Below, piece after piece: positions 1-6,969 of a stretch of 22,937 bases of DNA. Position 1 is the first letter of the stretch; every line of letters starts with the position of its first letter. A program made the position numbers and the translations under genes. Source of the DNA: JAAUTS01 sp038250235 (GTDB lineage Bacteria > Verrucomicrobiota > Verrucomicrobiia > Methylacidiphilales > JAAUTS01); the NCBI GenBank assembly GCA_038250235.1, contig JBBSCO010000048.1:1-22937 (forward strand). The letters are read 5' to 3'. The notes beneath the pieces are model-generated. The model did not search any database. It saw nothing but the letters and a program-made list of their open reading frames with translations, and had not been told where the DNA came from.

Positions 1-822
1 CCAGAGGAAGAAGGTTGTTGTCACCAATGACAGGCCCAACTCCAGAGTGGGAAAAGGACTTTGTCCGAGGATGCACCAGCGGAAGCCTTCAATTACGCCG
101 ACCATGGGGTTGAGGGCGTAGAGCAGGTAAAAGGTGTCGCCGATTTTTTCCCGGACGACTTCGGCGCTGAAGCCCACCGGGGAGAGATAGAGGCCTAACT
201 GCGTAATGAAGGGAACGATGAAGCGGAAGTCGCGGTAGGTGACATTGAGGGCGGTGAGCAGCAATCCTGGGCCGAGGGCCGCAAGAAGAGCCAGGACGAG
301 GAAGAAAGGGAGGCTGAGGATTTGTAGGGAAGGAAGAAATTGATACCAAGCCAGGAGGACAGCCAGAATGGCGAGGGATATGACAAAATCGACAAGGCTG
401 ACGGCGATGGCGGCACCGGGAACGATGAGGCGGGGAAAATACACCTTGGAGATGAGATGGGCGTTGCCGACGAGGCTGTTGCCGCTTGAGCCGAGAGCGT
501 TGGCAAAGAGTTGCCAGGGCAACATTCCGGCAAAAACCATGATGGCGTAAGGTGCGGAGCCTTGGGAGGGAAGTCCGGCCACCTTGGCGAAAATCACGGT
601 CATGATGATCATAGTGAGAAAAGGAGGAAGGATGGCCCACAAAACCCCGAGAACGGTTTGCTTGTAACGCACGGAAATATCCCGCCAGGCCAGGATGGCA
701 AAAAGTTCACGATACCGCCACAGATCCATCCAATAGTGGCGAGCCGCACGTCCCCTCTCGATGATAATTTCTTCGGGTTGATTCAATGTTTTAGGGATGG
801 ATTTACCAGATGGTTTCAGCAT
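1..822 (-). CDS. ABC-2 type polysaccharide export permease (Wzm-like), C-terminus cut by window edge
   Basis: Reading the minus strand from the ATG at 822 gives 274 codons without a stop up to base 1, so the gene continues beyond the window. The N-terminal cytosolic part contains WRYRELFAILAWRDISVRYK, the hallmark that precedes the first membrane helix in O-antigen/teichoic-acid ABC exporter permeases (Wzm, TagG, RfbD), followed by QTVLGVLWAI and about five or six hydrophobic segments, with NVTYRDFRFIVPFI and LNPMVGVIEGFRW near the end, both typical of the family. The protein would move undecaprenyl-linked polysaccharide across the inner membrane with an ATPase partner (Wzt), presumably encoded beyond the left edge. 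No good ribosome binding site precedes 822, and that start overlaps the toxin fossil at 803-832, so a slightly later start such as the in-frame TTG is possible. Family assignment is secure; the exact substrate is unknown. Confidence 0.9.
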   Translation of the reverse strand, partial: MLKPSGKSIPKTLNQPEEIIIERGRAARHYWMDLWRYRELFAILAWRDISVRYKQTVLGVLWAILPPFLTMIIMTVIFAKVAGLPSQGSAPYAIMVFAGMLPWQLFANALGSSGNSLVGNAHLISKVYFPRLIVPGAAIAVSLVDFVISLAILAVLLAWYQFLPSLQILSLPFFLVLALLAALGPGLLLTALNVTYRDFRFIVPFITQLGLYLSPVGFSAEVVREKIGDTFYLLYALNPMVGVIEGFRWCILGQSPFPTLELGLSLVTTTFFLW

Positions 823-1105
823 CCGTGTATTAACGGATGTTTTCGTCGCAGGTGATGATCGTTAGATTTTCTTTCAAAGGTTCATCGAAATCGGTTGCCA
901 CATAGTAGCGCCCTGGCAGGTCTTTCGCATAGCCGCGTTTGAGCCGGAGGGGCTTTTTGGCTTCTTCGATAGGGCTCAACTCAGCCACGAACTTACCCCG
1001 CTTTGTGATCCTGTAGGTAGTCACATCTTTCTGAACCTTTTCCAGCAACTTAGAAAGATGTGTTTTGGACTCGAAGATGCCGATTTCTTGGACTTTCGTA
1101 TCTAA
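803..1105 (-). pseudogene. Fossil Phd-type antitoxin fused to the last codons of a PIN-domain toxin
   Basis: The frame reads as a Phd/YefM-type antitoxin: IGIFESKTHLSKLLEKV, then YRITKRGKFVAEL, then a typical antitoxin tail with ATDFDEPLKEN. It has no ATG: the frame opens after a TAG at 1106-1108 and the only usable start is an internal TTG at 1048 that would remove the DNA-binding N-terminus. Directly after the antitoxin tail comes LTIITCDENIR, then a TAA at 830-832, then YTDAETIW and a second stop at 803-805. TCDENIR plus a final aromatic-rich TIW is the usual C-terminus of PIN (VapC-like) toxins encoded next to such antitoxins. The simplest reading is an internal deletion that removed most of the toxin gene and fused the two ends, followed by a nonsense mutation. 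It overlaps the start of the export permease. Alternative: an orphan antitoxin of 72 residues starting at TTG 1048. Confidence 0.65.
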
Positions 1106-1123
1106 CTAGTTAACAGACTAGTT
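1103..1123. promoter_or_regulatory. Inverted repeat upstream of antitoxin fossil, candidate autoregulatory operator
   Basis: AACTAGT (1104-1110) and ACTAGTT (1117-1123) form a perfect 7-bp inverted repeat with a 6-bp spacer; TAACTAGTTA (1103-1112) is also a palindrome by itself. It sits at the 5' edge of the antitoxin-like frame. Phd/YefM antitoxins repress their own operons through short palindromes of this kind, so this may be the surviving operator. Operator function is inference. Confidence 0.4.
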
Positions 1124-1201
1124 GATTGGAGGCAGGGGAAAATGGAGGGCTTCGGTGCCCGTTGCCGTTAATATAAATCGTGAGCCGGAACAGAATACAT
1201 C

Positions 1202-1588
1202 TCAAGGCGTGTTTGTGCTCACGGTGGAAGACCTCTTCTTTGCCGCAGCTTCCATGTAATCTTCTGCCCGGCTTCCGGCACTTCCGCCATGGACCTCTTT
1301 GCGAAGCCTAACGTGGCGGTTGATTTTAGATTTCATTTTAGGATCCAATTGCCCCATCTTGACGCGCTGGATTTCATAGTAGCGACGTAATGCTTCGTCC
1401 GCTTCCTTCCGTGCGGCAATGACTTCAGGTTCAGTGGTGGCTCTGATTCGTAAGGGCTTGAGTTCGGCGTCCAGCTTGGAGACCTCCTGCAATTTTTTTT
1501 GACGTTCCGTAACCGTATCGGCGGCGTGCAGGTTCGGCAAGCTGGAGAAAAAACATACGCAGATCAAAGAAGCTAGCTTGGCAGTCAT
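1202..1588 (-). CDS. Small secreted protein of unknown function
   Basis: This is 128 residues from the ATG at 1588. I chose that start because AAGGA lies 7 bases upstream and because the protein then begins with a clean signal peptide: MTAKL, a hydrophobic stretch (LASLICVCFFSSL) and a probable cleavage after LHA near residue 22. A longer frame from 1669 would place 27 charged residues ahead of the signal. The mature part is very rich in charged residues (Lys, Arg, Glu) and probably mostly helical, for example AARKEADEALRRYYEIQRVK, with a Ser/Thr-rich tail. I recognise no domain. It lies 326 bases downstream of the NusG-like gene on the same strand, so it could be in the same transcript. Possible periplasmic helical protein; function unknown. 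Confidence 0.55.
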   Translation of the reverse strand: MTAKLASLICVCFFSSLPNLHAADTVTERQKKLQEVSKLDAELKPLRIRATTEPEVIAARKEADEALRRYYEIQRVKMGQLDPKMKSKINRHVRLRKEVHGGSAGSRAEDYMEAAAKKRSSTVSTNTP

Positions 1589-1665
1589 TTTAGTATCCTT
1601 GGTTGTTTTCTTAAACCGGGAAGGAAAATCAAACCGCTTTTCGCAAGGCCAGAAATTCAAGGCGT

Positions 1666-1827
1666 TCATTTGTTAAGAAGCTTCTTTAAAGAGAGGAGTT
1701 CTTGCAAGTCTTTAACCCGGGGGGAATTCATACCCAGCCAAGGGGCGAATAATCCTGAATGGGTAAGATGCGGATAGGAACCCCCTGCTTTTTTAGAAAA
1801 GAGAATTTTTAAAAGGTAATTCTGCAT
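1666..1827 (-). CDS. Possible small ORF (53 aa) between the antiterminator and the secreted-protein gene
   Basis: An ATG at 1827 opens a 53-codon frame (begins MQNYLLKILFSKKAGGSY, ends LQELLSLKKLLNK) whose TGA overlaps, in an ATGA arrangement, an ATG at 1669 that is in frame with the secreted-protein gene. That overlap is the only positive sign of expression. No ribosome binding site is visible before 1827 and no family is recognised. It occupies about half of the 326-bp gap 1589-1914, in which I see nothing else convincing. It may be chance. Confidence 0.22.
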   Translation of the reverse strand: MQNYLLKILFSKKAGGSYPHLTHSGLFAPWLGMNSPRVKDLQELLSLKKLLNK

Positions 1828-1914
1828 ATGTTTGAGTTAGTAAGCACACTTCGTGCCGGTCAATTCGGTTTTATTTTTTGCCGAATCTATTGATAATCAA
1901 CGAATTACCGTAAA

Positions 1915-2460
1915 TCAGCCAAGAGGTTCCAACCATGCCGGATCGATTTCGACCGAGACAGAACGTTGGAGCATTTCGACAGATAAGATGATGCGGGTCT
2001 TATGATTTCCCCTCAAAACGATTCCCTCAAAGCCGCGAAGTTTTCCGTTGGTTACCCGTGCCCGTTTTCCCACCGTGAGGTAGGGGCAGTTTTTGGTTTC
2101 CAGTCCGGATTCCAAAGCCAGGCGGACCTGATGGAGTTCGCGGATTAGTAATGCCTGGTCAACAACCTCCAAAACAGCCGCTGCATGTCCTGATCCGTAA
2201 ACAGCATTTCTTTCGAACAAACTGAAAGATCCAAAGGTATAACAGGGAAAAAGGGGATGCTGGAAGGTGATTGTTTTACCCGGATAACTGCGTTTTTTGG
2301 GGCGGGTGGGGAGATAATGGTCGAGTCCCTTGGAATCAAACCAAGCATCCATTTTTTTTTCGCAGCGCGGGCGGGTGTGGAGCACCCACCAACGACGTTC
2401 CGTCGCAAGAGAAAAACTTAAAGGTTCAAGGGCCGGGGCGGAAGTCCCAGTGTTGCTCAT
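1915..2460 (-). CDS. NusG-like transcription antiterminator (RfaH/UpxY type)
   Basis: The 181-residue protein has an NGN domain at about residues 22-115 (WWVLHTRPRCEKKMDAWF, then HYLPTRPKKRS and HPLFPCYTF, the standard start and RNA-polymerase-contacting segments) and a C-terminal KOW domain at about 128-175 (VGKRARVTNGKLRGFEGIVL). NusG paralogues of this size inside polysaccharide loci (RfaH, UpxY, LoaP) let RNA polymerase read through long operons by suppressing pausing or termination. The ATG at 2460 overlaps the stop of the regulator gene upstream by four bases, so the two are translationally coupled. The housekeeping nusG would sit with secE and rplK, which are absent here, so this is a specialised paralogue. 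The likely targets are the surface-polysaccharide genes here or further left; I see no obvious ops-like element. Confidence 0.87.
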   Translation of the reverse strand: MSNTGTSAPALEPLSFSLATERRWWVLHTRPRCEKKMDAWFDSKGLDHYLPTRPKKRSYPGKTITFQHPLFPCYTFGSFSLFERNAVYGSGHAAAVLEVVDQALLIRELHQVRLALESGLETKNCPYLTVGKRARVTNGKLRGFEGIVLRGNHKTRIILSVEMLQRSVSVEIDPAWLEPLG

Positions 2461-2939
2461 AGCAGTTTCTCCAGTAGTGGGACGGCTTTGCTGATTTTTT
2501 TATGAAAATTTTCCAGCCGGGCAATACGTTCCCGCATAAATCGGCCGTCTTCGCTGCCTTTGCCGTTCAGTTCTTTCAGGCTGCGGTTCATGCTTTCCAG
2601 CTGTCCGGAGGTGGAGCTGACACGAGGTTTTAAAATCGTGGTGAAAAAATGGCGGATAACATCGGCAAATCTTTCCGTAGCCTCATAATAATCTTTCCGG
2701 TCGCCTTTGACCCAGACAGATCGGACCGCGCCCCATTCCGCCAGTTGCCGGACACTCATGCTGGCATTTCCTTTGCTGATTTCGAGAGATCCCATCAGGT
2801 CCTCCAGCCCCAAGGGGGAAGGGCTGAGATAAATGGCGGCATAAACCTGGCCGAGAGAACGTGGAAGCCCGAGCCGGAGAGCAGAGCGAGCCGCCAGATC
2901 GACAAAACTGTCCCAAACAATTTTTTCCTCAGCGTTCAA
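2457..2939 (-). CDS. GbsR/MarR-family transcriptional regulator
   Basis: The 160-residue protein matches the GbsR-like branch of winged-helix MarR regulators: GLPRSLGQVYAAIYLSPSPL at about 24-43, then the recognition-helix region EISKGNASMSVRQLAEWGAV, then the wing VKGDRKDYYEA, all diagnostic. The C-terminal third is a helical, probably dimerising segment. The start is TTG at 2939 (no in-frame ATG; an ATG just upstream is out of frame and closed by TGA). Its stop overlaps the ATG of the NusG-like gene. A 38-bp palindrome lies 58 bp upstream of the start. By family it binds DNA as a dimer and responds to a small ligand or envelope stress; the ligand is unknown here. Pairing with an antiterminator suggests control of long surface-polysaccharide operons. 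Confidence 0.85.
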   Translation of the reverse strand: MNAEEKIVWDSFVDLAARSALRLGLPRSLGQVYAAIYLSPSPLGLEDLMGSLEISKGNASMSVRQLAEWGAVRSVWVKGDRKDYYEATERFADVIRHFFTTILKPRVSSTSGQLESMNRSLKELNGKGSEDGRFMRERIARLENFHKKISKAVPLLEKLL

Positions 2940-2997
2940 AACATTTTGAATCTACTGAATTTCCAGCCTTTTGTCCAGCCGCATTACGGGAGAAACT

Positions 2998-3035
2998 GCG
3001 ACAATCAAAACGACGATCGTCTTTATGATTGTCGC
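2998..3035. repeat. 38-bp palindrome, copy 1 (candidate operator)
   Basis: Outer arms GCGACAATCA and TGATTGTCGC and the core ACGATCGT are exact; the two 5-bp spacers pair only partly. It lies 58 bp upstream of the GbsR-NusG operon and contains the final codons and TAA of the PaaX-like gene (3023-3025). On the minus strand a possible -35 (TTGATT) in the arm and TAATGC 16 bp further could form a promoter overlapped by the site; that promoter is inference. Confidence 0.8.
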
Positions 3036-3805
3036 AAGAGGGGAAGCGTCAATGACTTCTTCATGAGTTCGCTTCTTTGTGACCAGAGCTTGGGTGATGG
3101 ATAGTGTTTGGGTTGCAGACCGATCGGGAGAAAGGGGTCGGATTTGAGAATTTCTTGCCAGGCAAAAAACTCATTATTCAGCGCAAGGTTCCACTCAATG
3201 AGGGAGGTATTCCCGGCGTGGAGCAGATCTTCGATGGTCCTGAGCCGTTGGCCCCATAGTTGGCAGTCCTGCGCATAACGTTTCCAATTCCAAGCTGCCT
3301 GCACCATTGTGGCAGGGAGTGTGTCCAAAAGTTCACGGGCTTCCATAAGGGTGAAGTGTCCACATCCGGGTTTCCCTTTCTTCATCAGATTCACGAGCTC
3401 CGTCTGGGGAAAGGGGCTGATCCATACGCTTTTTTGCAGACATCCAAAGCGAAGATCCTGGAGTTTCCGGCGAAATTCGGATCTCAACGCGCGTTCTTTT
3501 TCTTCAATATCAAATAGGGCGAGTGTCCAGGAGCCGCTCCAGGTTGATTGCCAGCGGGAAGTCCAGTGGTCGTTGGAAAAGAGTTTTCCCCCCTGCTCGG
3601 TGAGGCGCAGGAGATGGCCATACTTTTCGTTCCGTTCTTTTGCAAGTAGATGCAGTTCTTCAAGACGCTGAACCTGCCGCAGAAGGCTCCTGCTCAGGGC
3701 TCCCCCCTCGAGGAAAGGCTTGGGACTGAGAATGGAAACGGGGGAAAGCACTGCACTGCCGATCCAGAGCAAGCGATAAAGAAAAAGCTCCGTTTTTAAT
3801 TTCAT
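3023..3805 (-). CDS. PaaX-like transcriptional regulator
   Basis: The protein is 260 residues from the ATG at 3805; the open frame extends to 3898 but the extra codons are just the palindrome read as protein, so I reject them. The N-terminus looks like a winged helix (about 35-90: a recognition-like SRSLLRQVQRLEELHLL, then YGHLLRLTEQGGKLF). The central part has the PaaX signature: WSGSWTLALFDIEEKERALR followed by LRFGCLQKSVWISPF, a ferredoxin-like fold related to Cas2. The C-terminal helical region ends near DPFLPIGL, as in PaaX. PaaX proteins are dimeric repressors, classically of phenylacetate genes, but no such genes are present; the neighbours are polysaccharide genes. Palindrome copies sit immediately upstream (6 bp before the ATG) and at the stop codon, which suggests autoregulation and control of both flanking operons. 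Family assignment good; target and ligand are inference. Confidence 0.8.
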   Translation of the reverse strand: MKLKTELFLYRLLWIGSAVLSPVSILSPKPFLEGGALSRSLLRQVQRLEELHLLAKERNEKYGHLLRLTEQGGKLFSNDHWTSRWQSTWSGSWTLALFDIEEKERALRSEFRRKLQDLRFGCLQKSVWISPFPQTELVNLMKKGKPGCGHFTLMEARELLDTLPATMVQAAWNWKRYAQDCQLWGQRLRTIEDLLHAGNTSLIEWNLALNNEFFAWQEILKSDPFLPIGLQPKHYPSPKLWSQRSELMKKSLTLPLLRQS

Positions 3806-3811
3806 AACGAT

Positions 3812-3849
3812 GCGACAATCATACTGACGATCGTCGTTGTGATTGTCGC
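3812..3849. repeat. 38-bp palindrome, copy 2 (candidate operator)
   Basis: Same exact outer arms (GCGACAATCA / TGATTGTCGC) and core ACGATCGT as the other copies, with the least symmetric spacers. It lies in the 94-bp gap between the divergent PaaX-like gene (starts 3805) and the polysaccharide operon (starts 3900), so one bound dimer or tetramer could affect both promoters. On the minus strand the arm contains TATGAT, a good -10 match, just before the PaaX-like start. Confidence 0.8.
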
Positions 3850-3899
3850 GAAAAAAAGCGGTGGGAATGAGGGGCAAGGCAGGACATACTCGGGACATT

Positions 3900-4445
3900 A
3901 TGGACTTGAGACTATATGATGCCTCAGGCTTTGACCGGGGGGCACCTTGCTGGAAGGAGGCAATGTGGAGAGTCTGCCAGGGCCTGTTCTTTCAGCCCTT
4001 GTGGTTTATGCCCTCCGCTGTGCGTGTCTTCTGGCTACGCTGCTTCGGTGCTAAAATCGGCCAGCGTGTGGTGATACGTGCCGGAGTCAACATCCATTTC
4101 CCTTGGCGCTTGACACTGGGCGACGATGTCTGGTTGGGCGAAGAGGTGATGATTCTCACGCTGGACCGGGTAACGATCGATTCTAATGTGTGCATATCAC
4201 AGAGAGCCTTCCTTTGCACTGGATCCCATGATTTCCGGAAAAAAAGTTTTGATCTTGTTACTCGTGCCATTCATGTGGAAAAAGGGGTCTGGGTTGCCGC
4301 CCAGGCATTTATCGGACCAGGGGTGGTTGTAGGTGAAGGTTCTGTCGTCAGTGCGGGAGCCGTTGTCCTGGAAAATGTCGCGCCCTGGAAAAAAATCAGA
4401 GGGAATCCTGCCGCAGTCGTAGGTGATGTTGCTGTTCCGGCATGA
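3900..4445 (+). CDS. WcaF-like acyl/acetyltransferase (left-handed beta-helix)
   Basis: The 181-residue protein has the usual length and layout of the colanic-acid acetyltransferase WcaF group: an N-terminal segment with a hydrophobic helix (WKEAMWRVCQGLFFQPLWF), then hexapeptide repeats forming a left-handed beta-helix (IGQRVVIRAGVNIHFPWRL, LGDDVWLGEEVMI, IDSNVCISQRAFLCTGSHD), with the catalytic-type His in TGSHD, and the C-terminal GNPAAVVGD. It would O-acetylate a sugar of the exopolysaccharide from acetyl-CoA at the inner membrane. I chose the ATG at 3900 because the family starts with a short LRxYDxSxFxRG motif, here LRLYDASGFDRG; the upstream frame is palindrome DNA. It is the first gene of the plus-strand operon and its stop overlaps the next ATG by four bases. 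Confidence 0.87.
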   Translation: MDLRLYDASGFDRGAPCWKEAMWRVCQGLFFQPLWFMPSAVRVFWLRCFGAKIGQRVVIRAGVNIHFPWRLTLGDDVWLGEEVMILTLDRVTIDSNVCISQRAFLCTGSHDFRKKSFDLVTRAIHVEKGVWVAAQAFIGPGVVVGEGSVVSAGAVVLENVAPWKKIRGNPAAVVGDVAVPA

Positions 4446-5575
4446 GAATTCTTTTTTTCAATCAGTATGGTCCCGGGGACTCTTCACCGACGGCGCGGCT
4501 GCTTGAAGATCTTGCCGGGAGGCTTAAGGAAAAAGGTTGGGTGGTGGATTGGGCTACGGCCGGGAACCTGTATGGCAAACGAAAAACCGGATGGCGGCGC
4601 TGGCTGGACGAGGCGTGGGTTCATCTCGGACTTATCCGGAAAGGGTTCTGCTGTTCCCGTCCGGACATTGTCCTATCTTTGACTTCGCCGGCCTGTCTGG
4701 CGGCAACCGTATCATTTGTTTCAGTGTTGCGGGGTGTCAGGCATATTCATTGGTTGATGGATTTATATCCTGATCTGGCATTGGCCCTTGGTGAGATCCG
4801 GCCCGGCCCGGCAGCCCGTTTGGTCAGAGCCATCATGCGCAAAGCCTACCGTTCCTGTGCGCAGGTGGTCACATTGGATTCTGATATGCAGAGTCACTTA
4901 TTCACATGTTATGGAATTTCCAGCGTGGTGATCCGGCCATGGCCGGCCTTGACGCCACACTTTGATACTGGACGAGTGTTTGACAAAAAGGAGGGAACTG
5001 AATGGACCTGGTTGTATTCCGGCAATCTGGGAAGGGCGCATGAGTGGGAAACCCTTTTACGGGTGCAAGCATTATTGGAGATGGAATCTGTGCCAGCATG
5101 CCTGGTTTTCCAGGGCGATGGGAGCGGTTTTGAGCCCGCCCGCAGCATGGCGAAGCAACTCTGTTTACAGCGGTGCTATTTTCGGAGTTACGTTGCCAGA
5201 GAGGCTTTGACGGAATCGTTGCTGGAGGCGGCTGTGGTAATTGCCACCCGGAAGCCCGAAGTAAAAGGACTGCTGTGGCCGAGCAAGCTGGCTTTGTTGG
5301 AGGGGCTACCCCGTCCTTTGTTATGGGTCGGGGACACGAACGGAGATTTGGCAAGCCGGTTGCGGACCCGAGAAAAAACCGGAGTCTTCCTCCCCGGTCA
5401 AGTCGGGGAAATCAAGGCGTGGTTGTTAAAGATCGCGGTTGACGCATCGCCCTTTGAGAAACCGCTGCGTGATGCTGCGGGCCAGTATTCAGAAAGCCTG
5501 CATTTATGGGAGAAGCTGCTGGGCGCAGGCATTCAAGGAGAAGACTTGGCCTTGGTGGAAAGAGCGGTAGAGTAA
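4442..5575 (+). CDS. Glycosyltransferase family 4 protein
   Basis: The 377-residue protein has a GT-B two-domain layout. It begins MRILFFNQYGPGD, the nucleotide-fold start of WbuB-like GT4 enzymes; the first domain includes HWLMDLYPDLALALG at about 103-117, and the second contains YSGNLGRAHEWETLL (192-206), FQGDGSG and the donor-binding segment with Glu273, Pro280-Ser-Lys and Glu287 (an EX7E-type pattern). It would add a sugar from a nucleotide sugar to the lipid-linked oligosaccharide on the cytosolic face of the membrane. It overlaps the acetyltransferase gene by four bases and precedes the sugar-phosphate transferase by 23 bases. The sugar specificity cannot be read from sequence. Confidence 0.87.
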   Translation: MRILFFNQYGPGDSSPTARLLEDLAGRLKEKGWVVDWATAGNLYGKRKTGWRRWLDEAWVHLGLIRKGFCCSRPDIVLSLTSPACLAATVSFVSVLRGVRHIHWLMDLYPDLALALGEIRPGPAARLVRAIMRKAYRSCAQVVTLDSDMQSHLFTCYGISSVVIRPWPALTPHFDTGRVFDKKEGTEWTWLYSGNLGRAHEWETLLRVQALLEMESVPACLVFQGDGSGFEPARSMAKQLCLQRCYFRSYVAREALTESLLEAAVVIATRKPEVKGLLWPSKLALLEGLPRPLLWVGDTNGDLASRLRTREKTGVFLPGQVGEIKAWLLKIAVDASPFEKPLRDAAGQYSESLHLWEKLLGAGIQGEDLALVERAVE

Positions 5576-5598
5576 AGGCAGGTTACAGGGAGCGTTTC

Positions 5599-6969
5599 AT
5601 GATCATTTCAGCAATACTTTTTGCCTTAAGCGTCGTTCTGGTCGTGTTCCTGACGCCTTGGATCATCAAATGGGCACAGGCGGGAAACGTTCTGGATAGG
5701 CCGGATTTCTACAGAAAAACACACACGGAGGCAGTTCCCAGAATCGGGGGGATTCCGCTTTATCTGGTATTCTTCCTGGGCTGCATGGTGTTGGTTTTTT
5801 TCAGGCCAGAAATGGACCAAGCCTGGTGGGCCATTCTTATCTGTAGTTCCTTGCTGTTTTTTGTTGGATTGCGCGATGATTTTAAACCCCTCGGAGCCAA
5901 GGTCAAGCTGCTGGCGCAAATTCTGGTGGCTTTGATCGCCTACTACATGGGCTTGGAAATAGATCAGATCACTTATCCTCTGGGATCCTTTAGTCTGGCC
6001 CTGGGTGTCTGGAGTATTGTTCTGACCGTGTTTTGGCTGGTTGCGGTTCCCAATCTGATCAATCTAATCGACGGAATTGATGGCCTGGCCACGGGGCTGG
6101 GACTGTTCCTTTTTCTCACCCTGGGTTTTGTCGGTTGGTCTTCGGGCCAGCTCGATGTGACCTGGATTTGTTTTGCCATGGCGGGAGCCCTGTTAGGCTT
6201 CCTGTGCTTCAATTTTCCTCCGGCGCGTATTTTTCTGGGGGATGGGGGAGCCTATCTGATTGGCTTTGTCATCGCCGCCATCTCGTTGAAAAGCGCCAAC
6301 AAGGGCGCGATCATGGCCGCATTGCTGGTGACGATTGTGGCGTTGGGATTGCCCATTATGGACACGGCTTTTGCCATTCTGCGCAGAGGGGTCCGGGGCT
6401 TTCCCTTGTTCCGTGCCGACGCGGAGCATATTCATCACCGGCTCCAGTATCTGGGTCTTTCCAAGCGGCGCATCGTTCTGGCCATGTATTTCATTTCTGT
6501 GGTGTTGAGTTTTATCGGACTAAGCGTGCTGTGGACGAAAGGAAGAAGCCTTCCGATCGCGGGGGCCGTTATTTTTTTGATGGCTTTGATCGGCGCACGC
6601 TATCTGGGTTACATCTGGAGCTGGGCGGAGTTGAGGGAGCAGTTCGGACGGGCGATGCTAAGGCGGCCAGAAGTCCGCTACACAATCCTTCAGGCCCAGT
6701 TGATGGAAATGGAGGTTGATCGCTGTGGAAGTTTTGATGAATTCCAGACCTGTCTGCACAACGCCATGAAACGGGTGGGATTAGGTTTGAGCCGTGAAGA
6801 AATCAAGGGGGAATCGCAACACATCCATCTGCAATGGGGCGAGGGTGTTGGACTGCATCTTTATGCATCTAGCGACGAGACGCACGTGCATTGGAAAAGA
6901 CTGGCGGAATGTTTCCGTGAACCTTATGGCAAAGCCATGCAAAAGTGGGGCATAATCCCGACCCCATGA
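5599..6969 (+). CDS. WecA/MraY-like undecaprenyl-phosphate sugar-1-phosphate transferase with C-terminal extension
   Basis: The 456-residue protein begins at the ATG at 5599, preceded by AGGGAG; an in-frame upstream extension only adds basic residues from the preceding gene. It is an integral membrane enzyme of about ten or eleven helices and shows every polyprenyl-phosphate HexNAc-1-P transferase motif: PRIGGIP (47-53), LRDDF (91-95), NLINLIDGIDGLATG (152-166), FLGDGGAYLIGF (212-223), and the HIHHRL loop (277-282) that distinguishes WecA-like enzymes. It would load the first sugar phosphate onto undecaprenyl phosphate to start the repeat unit. After the last helix (about 340) there are some 115 extra residues of soluble sequence ending QKWGIIPTP, unusual for the minimal WecA and of unknown role. 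The stop overlaps the next ATG. Confidence 0.9.
   Translation: MIISAILFALSVVLVVFLTPWIIKWAQAGNVLDRPDFYRKTHTEAVPRIGGIPLYLVFFLGCMVLVFFRPEMDQAWWAILICSSLLFFVGLRDDFKPLGAKVKLLAQILVALIAYYMGLEIDQITYPLGSFSLALGVWSIVLTVFWLVAVPNLINLIDGIDGLATGLGLFLFLTLGFVGWSSGQLDVTWICFAMAGALLGFLCFNFPPARIFLGDGGAYLIGFVIAAISLKSANKGAIMAALLVTIVALGLPIMDTAFAILRRGVRGFPLFRADAEHIHHRLQYLGLSKRRIVLAMYFISVVLSFIGLSVLWTKGRSLPIAGAVIFLMALIGARYLGYIWSWAELREQFGRAMLRRPEVRYTILQAQLMEMEVDRCGSFDEFQTCLHNAMKRVGLGLSREEIKGESQHIHLQWGEGVGLHLYASSDETHVHWKRLAECFREPYGKAMQKWGIIPTP

Noticed and set aside
89..640. 183-codon minus-strand frame rich in Arg, Pro and His
   Set aside because: It is an out-of-frame reading of the export permease, whose own frame is open from 822 to the edge and matches its family.
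1863..1886. ATTCGG/CCGAAT hairpin as terminator of the NusG-like gene
   Set aside because: Only 6 bp of stem with a 12-base loop and no T-run after it.
3806..3898. 31-residue N-terminal extension of the PaaX-like protein
   Set aside because: It encodes the palindrome and the opposite promoter region; the ATG at 3805 gives the usual family length.
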